A stretch of DNA of 64,000 bases from an uncultured Bacteriovoracaceae bacterium. GTDB taxonomy: Bacteria; Bdellovibrionota; Bacteriovoracia; Bacteriovoracales; Bacteriovoracaceae. Below, piece by piece: positions 8,889 through 17,089 of this stretch; the stretch's first letter is position 1; every line of letters begins with the position of its first letter. The notes below the pieces were generated by a model. That model did no database searches, had not been told where the DNA came from, and worked only from the letters and a program-made list of their open reading frames with translations. The DNA lies in assembly GCA_938034385.1 (NCBI GenBank), contig CALHLC010000013.1:56309-120308 (forward strand), in the 5' to 3' direction. A program made the translations under genes and the position numbers.

Positions 8889-9773
8889 TTGGGTAAATAT
8901 TTTATTCTTGCTGCAATAGTACAAATAATATGGTCTTTAACTCCAAGTGCATCAAAGCTAGTTATATCAGAAATACCAATTGAGTTGTTTATCTCTATTC
9001 GCTGGAGTATTTCAGGACTTATTTTTCTTTGTATTGCTCTTGCTTTAGAAAAGAAATTTGATACATCATTAAAGAACTTAATGAAATACTTTACTCTAGG
9101 TGTTCTAGGATATGGATTTTCATCCTTTGGTACTCTTTACGGTTTAAAAATGGGGGGAGTAGTAAATTTCTCCTTAATTAGTGCAGGAAGTCCGATTATT
9201 GTTGCACTTATGTCAATTGTACTCTTGAGAGAAAAAGTTCATCCTCAATATTGGAAAGCAGCCCTTTTATGTATTTCAGGGTTACTCTTTATTGTCATGG
9301 GAAAGCAAGAGTTATCAGGACTAGCAATGACTATTTCAAGCACGCTTTTAATCTTGGGAGCATATGCTTTTGAAGGTCTACCTTTTATTTATTCGAAAAA
9401 ATACCAAGCAAAACAATCCCTGATTTGTTATTTGGCTACGTTACAGCTAAGTGCAGCCGTATTTATGTGGGGAAGTCAGATTTTTTATTTTAAACAATTT
9501 GGTGAATTGTCTAACTTATCAATTATCGGATTAGGAGCATTAGTTTTTGTGTCAATCGTTGCATGTGTTCTTTGCTATGGGATATTCTATTGGCTCTTAA
9601 AGTTTATTGAAGGACATAAGTTAGTGCTGTTTGATGGACTACATTCATTCTCTGCTGCCTTGTTTGGATTGATTTTTTGGAGTGAACCTTTTAATTTTAT
9701 GATGCTGATAGGAGGTTTATTATCTTTAAGTTCAATTTGGTATTTGTATAGTCTTAAAAGATTAAGAACTTGA
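8889..9773 (+). CDS. EamA-family (DMT) transporter
   Basis: This 294-residue inner-membrane protein has about ten hydrophobic helices in two EamA repeats. The first begins IIWSLTPSASKL and contains SAGSPIIVALMSIVLLREKVHP; the second ends with LIFWSEPFNFMMLIGGLLSL. Such drug/metabolite exporters export amino acids or other metabolites; no substrate can be read here. The start is TTG 8889, with AGAGGAG at 8874-8880 upstream. It converges with the LysR gene and the two overlap by 12 bases at their 3' ends. Confidence 0.85.
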   Translation: MGKYFILAAIVQIIWSLTPSASKLVISEIPIELFISIRWSISGLIFLCIALALEKKFDTSLKNLMKYFTLGVLGYGFSSFGTLYGLKMGGVVNFSLISAGSPIIVALMSIVLLREKVHPQYWKAALLCISGLLFIVMGKQELSGLAMTISSTLLILGAYAFEGLPFIYSKKYQAKQSLICYLATLQLSAAVFMWGSQIFYFKQFGELSNLSIIGLGALVFVSIVACVLCYGIFYWLLKFIEGHKLVLFDGLHSFSAALFGLIFWSEPFNFMMLIGGLLSLSSIWYLYSLKRLRT

Positions 9774-10664
9774 TAAGTTTTTTAAATTTCTTTCAAAGTA
9801 ATCTATAATTTCTTTGTAAAGAGCAAGAGGTTTTCTATTCTTATTCCAAACAGTCGAAATCGAATACTCAGTAGATTTTAATTCTCCAAGATCTATTTTT
9901 TCAATTTTTTTCCAATGAGGACTATTTAAATATATATCAGGGATGAATGCCCAAGAGTTTTTTTCTGAAAGTATTGGAAGCTGTAGATCATAGCTATCTA
10001 CGATATATTTATATGTTGGCTTTATATTAAGTTTTTTAAAGATAGGATGATTTTCACAGTTCTCAATTCCTTTAAAGGCCTTAGCACCCATTGCTGGGAT
10101 ATCATTTAAGAATTGAACTTTTTCTTTATAACTTAACTTATTAATATTATTTTTTTTATTGGTGACAAAAATAAGATTGCCGCTGTAGATTTTTTTTTGA
10201 GTTAAGTCTGGGTGAGTAAGAGCAGAATAGCAAAACCCTAAATCTATCTTTCCAGTAAGAATAAGATCAATAACATCAGCTGATCTATGTGAATAAATCT
10301 CTAACTCTGTATTTTCTAGAGAATCAATTCTATTTTTAAGTTTATTATTCATTAGGAATGGAAACAAACTATGAGTGATTGCTAACGAGTATTTTCCTTG
10401 GGAGATAACTTCTTCAGAAATACTTTCTTTTATTAATTCAATATTTTCTAGAATAGGCCTTATTTTTCTAGCAAATTCTAAACCTGCATCAGTCAAAATG
10501 ATATTCCGTCCAACTTTAGTCGTTAGTTTGACACCAAATTCATCTTCTAACTTACTAATCCCATGAGATATAGCGGTAGGACTAATGTTTAATAGCTTAG
10601 AGGACTTAGCTATATGCTGAGTTTGGGAGAGATTAAGAAAGTATTTAGCGTGATCAATATTCAT
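9762..10664 (-). CDS. LysR-type transcriptional regulator
   Basis: This 300-residue protein has an N-terminal winged helix-turn-helix (IAKSSKLLNISPTAISHGIS at about 18-37, then LEDEFGVKLTTK and the ILTDAG wing). A periplasmic-binding-like effector domain follows. LysR regulators usually control a divergent neighbour and themselves. Here the divergent gene is the small exported protein at 10761, and the convergent EamA exporter could also be a target. The 96-base spacer contains TCATT/AATGA half-sites, described separately. The effector is unknown. Confidence 0.88.
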   Translation of the reverse strand: MNIDHAKYFLNLSQTQHIAKSSKLLNISPTAISHGISKLEDEFGVKLTTKVGRNIILTDAGLEFARKIRPILENIELIKESISEEVISQGKYSLAITHSLFPFLMNNKLKNRIDSLENTELEIYSHRSADVIDLILTGKIDLGFCYSALTHPDLTQKKIYSGNLIFVTNKKNNINKLSYKEKVQFLNDIPAMGAKAFKGIENCENHPIFKKLNIKPTYKYIVDSYDLQLPILSEKNSWAFIPDIYLNSPHWKKIEKIDLGELKSTEYSISTVWNKNRKPLALYKEIIDYFERNLKNLSSS

Positions 10665-10673
10665 ACAAATAAT

Positions 10674-10701
10674 TCATTAGTTTCAATGAAAATAAATCAT
10701 T
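10674..10701. promoter_or_regulatory. Candidate LysR operator (three half-sites)
   Basis: In front of the LysR gene, TCATT (10674-10678), AATGA (10685-10689) and TCATT (10697-10701) form two overlapping inverted repeats with 6- and 7-base centres. LysR proteins typically bind T-N11-A dyads near their own promoter and a divergent one. The placement, 10-37 bases upstream of the lysR start, fits self-control. Because the region is very AT-rich, chance occurrence is possible. Confidence 0.3.
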
Positions 10702-10760
10702 TTTTGTTATTCGTCTAGTGGTTTATTGTTTGGTTCAAACTCATATCAAAGGAGATATAT

Positions 10761-11198
10761 ATGAGAATGATAGGGTTGGTACTTTTTGTAATATTTTTTA
10801 GTAATTCTTTATTAGGTAATGAAAGCATTATCAAATGTGTGACAGAAGACTTATCTCGAAATATTCGAATAAAGATAGTGAGAACAAGTATTGATGATGT
10901 AATCGTGAGCTTCAATAAGCAACCTTGGGGAACAGACAAAGTATTAGATTATAGAGTTATTGATGTATTGATGAATAGTCTTGGAAGAACAAGAGCTGTC
11001 AGTCAACAACTTAGATTAGGAGAAATCGTAGAAGGTAAGTATATTTTAGAGTTTAGACGACGAATATTAAAAGAATTAGAGTCTAATTTTACGATGGATT
11101 TTAAAATTGGAGATAATTTTGGTTTTAATAACTCAAGAGATATGGCATTTGGAAAATATACCTCTATAACTGCTAGGTGTAGTAGGGTAGGTAGATAA
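10761..11198 (+). CDS. Hypothetical exported protein
   Basis: This 145-residue protein has a clear signal peptide (MRMIGLVLFVIFFSNSLLG). I do not recognise a family. The mature part has two cysteines, one near the start and one near the end, and a basic middle region. AAAGGAG at 10747-10753 is a good ribosome site. It runs divergently from the LysR gene. Its stop overlaps the start of the next exported protein by one base, so the two are coupled and probably act together in the periplasm. Confidence 0.6.
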   Translation: MRMIGLVLFVIFFSNSLLGNESIIKCVTEDLSRNIRIKIVRTSIDDVIVSFNKQPWGTDKVLDYRVIDVLMNSLGRTRAVSQQLRLGEIVEGKYILEFRRRILKELESNFTMDFKIGDNFGFNNSRDMAFGKYTSITARCSRVGR

Positions 11199-11506
11199 TG
11201 ATTCAGAAAATAATGTTTTGCACTGTCATATGGTTTTCATTATTAGGTTATTCTAATATTACAGTTGTTTTGCCTAATAAGATAAGTAAAGGGCAATCAA
11301 TTGCATACTCTGATATTCAAAGAGCATTGAATGAATTTGACCCAGATGAATATATGACTCTTATTAAGAGAACAAGATTACATTACACTTATTGGTGTGT
11401 TGATCTTGTTGGAACTAAGAATGATCATTATCTTAGATTGCGACTTGAAGAATCCTTAATGAAACGTCTTTTTAAGGTCAAGGTTGTAGCTAAATGTAAG
11501 ATATAA
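11198..11506 (+). CDS. Hypothetical small exported protein
   Basis: This is a 102-residue protein with a hydrophobic N-terminus (KIMFCTVIWFSLLGYSNITVVL) that looks like a signal peptide or anchor. No family was recognised. Its ATG overlaps the stop of the preceding exported protein (TAATG). The gene converges with the EamA gene on the other strand, with an AT-rich spacer of about 30 bases between the stops. Confidence 0.5.
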   Translation: MIQKIMFCTVIWFSLLGYSNITVVLPNKISKGQSIAYSDIQRALNEFDPDEYMTLIKRTRLHYTYWCVDLVGTKNDHYLRLRLEESLMKRLFKVKVVAKCKI

Positions 11507-11538
11507 GTGAGTTGAATTTGTAATTTTTTAATTTATTA

Positions 11539-12417
11539 TTATAAAAAATTATTAATATAAAAAGCAGTCAAGAATAAGGCTAAACACAAGTATAGAGTCA
11601 TAGTAGGTTTCTTCTTTAAAATGAATGATTCAAAAACGGTCGTGAAAATTGGACCTGTAACTGATATAGCAGTGATAACTGATAAGGCTCCAAGTTTCAC
11701 AGCATTTAAATATAAAAATAATGATAAAAATGCACCTGTGAAACTAAAGATGATCGCTTTTTTTCTCAGATCAGGTGTTAATTCAAAAAATTTATCTCGA
11801 AGTTTGAATGGTTTAAATCTACTAATAATAAAATAAACTAAAACCGCTCCAGTACATCGAACAAAATTAGCACTCAATCCATCAAGTCCAGTAGCAATGA
11901 AACCTTTCTTTGTTAAAAACAGACCGGCTCCATCTAGGAAAATCCCAGTTAAAGCGATATAGATCCCTTTAACATTCCAACTTTTACTTTTATTAATACT
12001 TTCTCTAGAAAATAAAAGAATACAAATGATAAAAAGAGCTACCGAAATAATATTGGCATAATTTAAATGAATGTCTAAAAGAAATGAATCAACGATTAAA
12101 AAAACGATAGGTTGAAAAGAAAAAAGAATCAAAGTTCTAGCTGGACCTAACTCAACAAATCCTTTGATAAGAAAAATATCACCTATTCCTAGGCCTATCA
12201 TTCCACTAAAGAAAAAAAATAGACTTGCAGGAACTAAGACATCTGAAGGTGATAGAAGAAATAGTATAGTAAAACAGACAAACGCAATTCCGGTCTTAAA
12301 ACCGTTCATCCATAATGAGCCATTTTTTTGAGAGAGGATGGAAAAATAAATAGTAGATATTGAAAAACAAAGATTGGCGCAGAGCGCAAAAAGAGTGGCT
12401 ACTTGAGCATTACTCAA
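11539..12417 (-). CDS. EamA-family (DMT) transporter
   Basis: This is a second EamA-type exporter of 292 residues with about ten hydrophobic helices. The first repeat ends LGPARTLILFSFQPIVFLIVDSFL and the second includes GALSVITAISVTGPIFTTVFESFILKKKP, a typical EamA half-ending. It is distinct in sequence from the transporter at 8889. The start ATG overlaps the end of the ferredoxin gene by four bases, so they are coupled. The substrate cannot be read. Confidence 0.83.
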   Translation of the reverse strand: MSNAQVATLFALCANLCFSISTIYFSILSQKNGSLWMNGFKTGIAFVCFTILFLLSPSDVLVPASLFFFFSGMIGLGIGDIFLIKGFVELGPARTLILFSFQPIVFLIVDSFLLDIHLNYANIISVALFIICILLFSRESINKSKSWNVKGIYIALTGIFLDGAGLFLTKKGFIATGLDGLSANFVRCTGAVLVYFIISRFKPFKLRDKFFELTPDLRKKAIIFSFTGAFLSLFLYLNAVKLGALSVITAISVTGPIFTTVFESFILKKKPTMTLYLCLALFLTAFYINNFL

Positions 12418-12680
12418 CTGGAAACTTCACCATTATCCCCAATAGAGCATACAGGACACATATCAGACTGTTCTTGGCATAATTCGATATCTTCAGCAGT
12501 TATTGGCTGCTTTTTTACATAAGCATTACCATAATCATCCTCAGCAAAGAAATCTGGAGCACCTGTGTAGCAGACATTACAAGCGATGCATCCTTCGCCA
12601 TCTTCGTCATCTGGGTCGGTACAATACCATTTTCCTGCTATATTTAACGTATGTTTCTTTTTAGGGTTTGCCATTAACAC
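12414..12680 (-). CDS. Small [4Fe-4S] ferredoxin
   Basis: This is an 88-residue cytosolic electron carrier. Cluster ligands are the three cysteines of CIACNVC and the one in the late CPVCSI, the usual CX2CX2C...C pattern of a single-cluster bacterial ferredoxin; extra cysteines lie at WYC, ELC and the second position of CPVC. The acidic DPDDEDGEG segment is at about residues 22-30. The gene is followed by the EamA gene in a 4-base overlap, but no redox partner lies nearby. ATG 12680 is taken as the start. Confidence 0.85.
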   Translation of the reverse strand: MLMANPKKKHTLNIAGKWYCTDPDDEDGEGCIACNVCYTGAPDFFAEDDYGNAYVKKQPITAEDIELCQEQSDMCPVCSIGDNGEVSS

Positions 12681-12761
12681 TCTCTCTTATAGAAGATAAT
12701 ATAGAGAAGATTTTAAATTTGTGCAATATGTGAAACGAAAGTTTATCGTGAGTAAATATTT

Positions 12762-14489
12762 ATGAGAACTAAAGAACAATGCCTAGAATTAGCGAATTCT
12801 TGGGCCCAGAACAAGTATTTTGATGAATCAGATAGATCTAAGCTATCTAAGTTAATTGAAGCTAAGAAAATTGATGAGATTTTTGAATTATTTTATCAAG
12901 ATTTAAGCTTTGGTACTGCAGGAATGCGCTCTATAGTTGGTTTTGGTCCCAATAGAATGAATATTTATAATGTCACCAAGGCTGCTTTTGCTTTAGGGAC
13001 GGCTGCCCTTGCTGGAGGTGGTAGCTCTGTAGCCATATCATATGATTCACGTCATACAAGTGAGGAGTTCTCACAGGCCAGTGCTGAGATCTTAGCCAAG
13101 CTTGGTTTAGATGTTTTCATAGTCCCTAGACCAACCCCCACACCTTTATTATCGTTTTTTATTCGTGAACTGAACTGCTCATGTGGAATTATGATGACAG
13201 CTAGTCATAATCCTCCTGAATATAATGGCTTCAAAGCTTATTGGAGTGATGGGGCACAATTAACGCCTCCAAACGATCAAGCAGTTATGAAAATTTTTAA
13301 TGAAACTAGCTGGGCCGAACTCGACTTTCAATCCTTTAGATCTGGTGAGATTAAGAGAATTGATAAATCAATTTATGATAAATATTTTTCAACAATGTAT
13401 AAACAACATTTAAGATCAAAGTTCATTAAAGATAAAAATGAAATGTTAAATGTGATCTATACTCCTTTACATGGAGTAGGAGGAGAAAGTGCCGAGCGTG
13501 CTTTTAAAGAGCTAGGCTTTAGCAACTTTAGTGTCCTTGAGTCCCAAGCAAAACCTGATGGTGATTTTCCAACAACCAATTACCCTAATCCAGAAGATCC
13601 TGAAGCTTTGAGTTTAGCAGTTGAAAGTATGATTAAAAATAATGCAGATGTCGTTATTGCTTCTGATCCCGATGCTGATAGAATGGGAATCGCAATAAAT
13701 GGTAAAGAGGTTTACTTTCCTTCAGGAAACGAAATAGCATACTTCTTATTATATTATAAATTATTAACTCTCAAAGAGTTTGATCAATTACCTAAGAATG
13801 CCTTTATTATTAGAACAATAGTAACTAGTCGATTACAAGATAAAATTGCAAAACACTTTAATGTTGAAGTACATGAAACTTTGACCGGCTTCAAATGGAT
13901 CTGCGCCGGGATAGAAGAGAGGAGTGATCTCGAATTTATTTTTGGTAGTGAAGAATCTTTTGGGAGCTTAAGTCATAACGGATTAAGAGATAAAGATGGA
14001 ATAAGTTCTGCAACTTTATTTGCTGAGATGATGCTTTTTTACAAATCTAAGAATATGAAGTTAAAAGATTTAAAAGATGAGCTTTTTAAATTATTCGGTT
14101 ATCACGAAGAGAGATTAGTAAGTTTATCTTATTCTGGTTCAACAGGGCTAAGTAAAATTCAAAGCATTATGGACGGGATGAGATTAGATGGTGTTCATGA
14201 GATCTCAAACTTGAAAGCCATCTCTGTGCGAGATTATAAAGGTCTTTATGAATATTCATTTGCAAATAGTTCAAGAAGAAAATTAGATTTTAAACATAGT
14301 AGCAATGTATTAAGTTTTTCATATGAAGACGGACTAACTGTACATGTAAGGCCATCAGGGACTGAACCTAAAATTAAGTTCTACCTTCAATATGAAAGTC
14401 CTGATTATCATAAAGATTCTAAGATGAAGGCAAAGATTATTTTAGAGAGAGTAACTAAGGCTATTGAGGTTTATTGTGAACAAGCATAA
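12762..14489 (+). CDS. Phosphoglucomutase/phosphomannomutase, PgcA type
   Basis: This is a 575-residue phosphohexomutase with all four loops. They are the phosphoserine loop TASHNPPEYNG (Ser148), the magnesium loop DPDADR (302-307), the sugar loop GSEESFG and the phosphate loop RPSGTEPKIKFYL near the C-terminus. Length and the SFGTAGMR start match the long alpha-phosphoglucomutase group rather than GlmM. It interconverts glucose-1-phosphate and glucose-6-phosphate (or mannose forms) for glycogen, envelope sugar and carbon metabolism. It overlaps the start of queC by 14 bases. No good ribosome site is seen before ATG 12762. Confidence 0.9.
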   Translation: MRTKEQCLELANSWAQNKYFDESDRSKLSKLIEAKKIDEIFELFYQDLSFGTAGMRSIVGFGPNRMNIYNVTKAAFALGTAALAGGGSSVAISYDSRHTSEEFSQASAEILAKLGLDVFIVPRPTPTPLLSFFIRELNCSCGIMMTASHNPPEYNGFKAYWSDGAQLTPPNDQAVMKIFNETSWAELDFQSFRSGEIKRIDKSIYDKYFSTMYKQHLRSKFIKDKNEMLNVIYTPLHGVGGESAERAFKELGFSNFSVLESQAKPDGDFPTTNYPNPEDPEALSLAVESMIKNNADVVIASDPDADRMGIAINGKEVYFPSGNEIAYFLLYYKLLTLKEFDQLPKNAFIIRTIVTSRLQDKIAKHFNVEVHETLTGFKWICAGIEERSDLEFIFGSEESFGSLSHNGLRDKDGISSATLFAEMMLFYKSKNMKLKDLKDELFKLFGYHEERLVSLSYSGSTGLSKIQSIMDGMRLDGVHEISNLKAISVRDYKGLYEYSFANSSRRKLDFKHSSNVLSFSYEDGLTVHVRPSGTEPKIKFYLQYESPDYHKDSKMKAKIILERVTKAIEVYCEQA

Positions 14490-15141
14490 AACAATTTTAT
14501 TATTAAGCGGTGGAATGGATTCTCTTTTAATTACTGCCCTTGCTCATCAAAGAGGAGATGATCTTTACGCTCTTTTTTATGATTATGGTCAAAAAACCAA
14601 TAAGAAAGAAAAAGATTGTTTTGATAAGATTTGTGATCATTATAAAATTGATAATAATTCGAGAAAAGTTTTAAACTTAGACGCTTTAAAAAGTATTGGC
14701 GGATCTTCATTAACAGATTCTAATATTGATGTTGAAGTTGAATTAGATAAAAAATCTATTCCAAATTCTTATGTTCCTTTTAGAAATACTATTTTTTTAA
14801 GTCTTGCTACTTCTTATGCTGAAACGATTAACGCTAATTCGATTATGATTGGGGCAGTTTTAGAAGATAGTCTTGGTTATCCAGATTGCAGGCCTGAATA
14901 TTATGCTACTTATAATAATCTTATTAGAGTCGCTTCCACTTGTGATGCTTTAAAAGTAGAAACTCCTATTATCAGGATGACTAAATCTCAGATATTATTT
15001 AAATGCGTAGAACTAAAGGCCCCATTAGAGCTTAGTTGGTCATGTTATCAATCGGAAACTAAACCCTGTAATGAATGTGATTCATGTCTACTTAGAGCTA
15101 AGGCCTTTAGTGAAATTGACATGAATGATCCTCTTTTATGA
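14476..15141 (+). CDS. queC: 7-cyano-7-deazaguanine synthase
   Basis: This 221-residue protein begins at GTG 14476, with GAGGT at 14466-14470 five bases upstream; TTG 14464 is a weaker option. It has the ATP-pyrophosphatase loop LLSGGMDSLL at the start and a zinc site near the end made of SCY and the cluster CNECDSCLLR. It converts 7-carboxy-7-deazaguanine to preQ0, the precursor of queuosine in tRNA and of some DNA modifications. No queD, queE or queF is nearby. It overlaps the 3' ends of the genes on both sides. Confidence 0.9.
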   Translation: MNKHKTILLLSGGMDSLLITALAHQRGDDLYALFYDYGQKTNKKEKDCFDKICDHYKIDNNSRKVLNLDALKSIGGSSLTDSNIDVEVELDKKSIPNSYVPFRNTIFLSLATSYAETINANSIMIGAVLEDSLGYPDCRPEYYATYNNLIRVASTCDALKVETPIIRMTKSQILFKCVELKAPLELSWSCYQSETKPCNECDSCLLRAKAFSEIDMNDPLL

Positions 15142-16121
15142 AAATTTATCTTGTTGGTGGAGCTCTTAGAGATCAACTAATAAATCGTCCTATTGGAGAT
15201 AGAGACTATCTTGTTGTTGGATCCAGCGTCGAGGAGATGTTGGCTTTAGGCTATAAGCAAGTTGGTAAGAAGTTTCCTGTATTTTTACATCCTGAGACGA
15301 ATGAGGAGTATGCTCTTGCTAGAAAGGAGATAAAAGTAGGACCTGGTTATAAAGGCTTTGAATTTGTATTTGATAAGAATATTACCTTGGAGCAAGATCT
15401 TCTTCGCAGAGACTTTACAATAAATGCCATGGCCATGCATGATGGAGAAATCACCGATTTGTTTAATGGACAAATCGACTTGAAAAATAAAGTCTTAAAA
15501 CATGTTTCAGAACATTTTGTTGAAGATCCCTTAAGAGTAATTAGAGGGATGCGCTTTGCTTCTCAACTTAATTTTAAATTTCATGATGATACGAAAACTC
15601 TTTTGACAGAGATGATAGCCAAAAAAATGCTAGATGAGTTATCACAAGATCGAATCTTTAAGGAGATTGAAAAAGTATTAAATAGTAAGAAAATAAATTC
15701 GTTTTATAATCACTTGAGTGAATTCGAAATCAATGAAAATATTCTCCCAGAAGCAATTAGGGTTGATAGTGAACGTGATGATCTTGATAAGTATGAACAA
15801 CTTGCAAGACTTTATACTTCAAGGAATTCATTTGAGAAGTTGAGTAAGCAATATGTCTTACCTAATAGGTACAAAAAATTAATACAAAAAAATATTGCTT
15901 ATCATGAAATCACTAATAGTGCGCAATCAGTTTTAGATTTTTTAAAAAAGGTCCGCTTTGATAAGATTGATCTTTTATCAATTGAAAAAATTAACCAATG
16001 CACTAGAGGCTATTCAAAAATTTTAGGCCTGATCAACAAACTTCATCTTCCTAAAGAGACGGACATCAGTGTAAGAAATAATGCTTATCTTGACCTCATC
16101 TCATCAAACCTTACATTCTAG
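15138..16121 (+). CDS. CCA-adding tRNA nucleotidyltransferase family protein
   Basis: This is a 327-residue class II nucleotidyltransferase. The head has YLVGGALRDQL followed by the metal-binding DRD in IGDRDYLVVG, then RRDFTINAMA and the ADP/ATP-selecting helix segment RVIRGMRFASQL. The region beyond about residue 200 is a shorter helical tail than in E. coli Cca, and no HD domain is present. It either adds the 3' CCA to tRNA or is a related A-adding enzyme; the tRNA-Arg gene in this window already encodes CCA, so the role may be repair. It overlaps queC by four bases. Confidence 0.82.
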   Translation: MKIYLVGGALRDQLINRPIGDRDYLVVGSSVEEMLALGYKQVGKKFPVFLHPETNEEYALARKEIKVGPGYKGFEFVFDKNITLEQDLLRRDFTINAMAMHDGEITDLFNGQIDLKNKVLKHVSEHFVEDPLRVIRGMRFASQLNFKFHDDTKTLLTEMIAKKMLDELSQDRIFKEIEKVLNSKKINSFYNHLSEFEINENILPEAIRVDSERDDLDKYEQLARLYTSRNSFEKLSKQYVLPNRYKKLIQKNIAYHEITNSAQSVLDFLKKVRFDKIDLLSIEKINQCTRGYSKILGLINKLHLPKETDISVRNNAYLDLISSNLTF

Positions 16122-16262
16122 TTTTACAACTGGGCTCATTTTGCCGGGTCAACTTGACTCCACTTTTCAAAGAAATTGTCTGTACTCTAAAGTATGAATA
16201 GAGAAGTGGTATTCTAAGTTGTCATGCATCTTGCAACTACTTCTTTCAGTAGGAGGATAAGC

Positions 16263-17075
16263 ATGAAGCTCTATCTAATAATTTTATTGGTTTTTGTGAG
16301 ATTAGGATTATCTAGTACCAATGTCTCTGAGAGTAAAATTGAAAAGAAAACTTTTACTCCTTCTATAAGTAGTACTTTTTATACCAATAGATACAAAGCA
16401 AGTTCTGCAGATTCCAATATTTTTCTATCTTCAAATTTTACTTTAAGACATCAAGTTTTAAAAAATTTGAATCTAACTTACCAGCTTTACCATAATAAGA
16501 GCTTAGAAAACAATAGAGAAGGTGACTTAAATGATTTAAGAATCAAAACGAGGTTCTTAAATAAAAAGTTGAGCTCAACTTTTGATTTTTCTTTAGGTGC
16601 TGATGTTAGAATAGCTTTATCTGATTTTCGTCGAGATGTTTTGTATGAAAATGGTTCTGCAATGCTTGGTGGGTATCTAAATACTAAATTAGGTGAAAAT
16701 TCAAAGTTTTCAGTAGAGCTAGGAGTTGAAGGCAGAAAATTTTCTCATGAGTTTAAAAATAATTTTTTTGGTAACAGTAACCAAAGTTATTCGTTTATGC
16801 TTGGACCGGCTTTGAACATAGCAATAAGTAAAAAATTAAGTGCTCAAATTTATTATGCACTATTAAAATCATATACATATAACAATGTCGGTAAACCAAC
16901 GCTAGGATCATTTGGACTTTATCTAGGGTATAAGTTTAATAAGCATTTATCTACATATCTTGGAGCAGCTAATGATGTAACACTTTTGAATGACATAGGG
17001 CAATCAAAAGATCTTAATAAATATTTTTTAACGAATAAGTCACTTTTTTATAGTGGTTTAACTTTAAGTTTATAG
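16263..17075 (+). CDS. Hypothetical outer-membrane beta-barrel protein
   Basis: From ATG 16263, which has AGGAGG at 16251-16256, the protein has 270 residues; an in-frame ATG at 16224 lacks a ribosome site. It has a signal peptide (LYLIILLVFVRLGLSS). The rest is alternating amphipathic strands rich in Tyr, Asn and Ser (for example NLTYQLYHNKSL, AQIYYALLKSYTY, GSFGLYLGYKF), ending in SLFYSGLTLSL. That pattern fits an outer-membrane barrel of about 10-12 strands. I do not recognise the family. The metalloprotease lipoprotein gene follows 14 bases later, so the two are probably co-expressed. Confidence 0.65.
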   Translation: MKLYLIILLVFVRLGLSSTNVSESKIEKKTFTPSISSTFYTNRYKASSADSNIFLSSNFTLRHQVLKNLNLTYQLYHNKSLENNREGDLNDLRIKTRFLNKKLSSTFDFSLGADVRIALSDFRRDVLYENGSAMLGGYLNTKLGENSKFSVELGVEGRKFSHEFKNNFFGNSNQSYSFMLGPALNIAISKKLSAQIYYALLKSYTYNNVGKPTLGSFGLYLGYKFNKHLSTYLGAANDVTLLNDIGQSKDLNKYFLTNKSLFYSGLTLSL

Positions 17076-17089
17076 GGAAGGAGAAAATA

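Noticed and set aside
11507..11550. Bidirectional terminator between the small exported gene and the EamA gene
   Set aside because: The repeat AATTTTTTA / TAAAAAATT is only AT pairs, and such repeats are frequent by chance in this sequence.
16141..16200. Promoter before the barrel gene (TTGACT and nearby TGTACT)
   Set aside because: The spacing of about 21 bases between the two elements is too long for a normal -35/-10 pair; no other clear pair was found.
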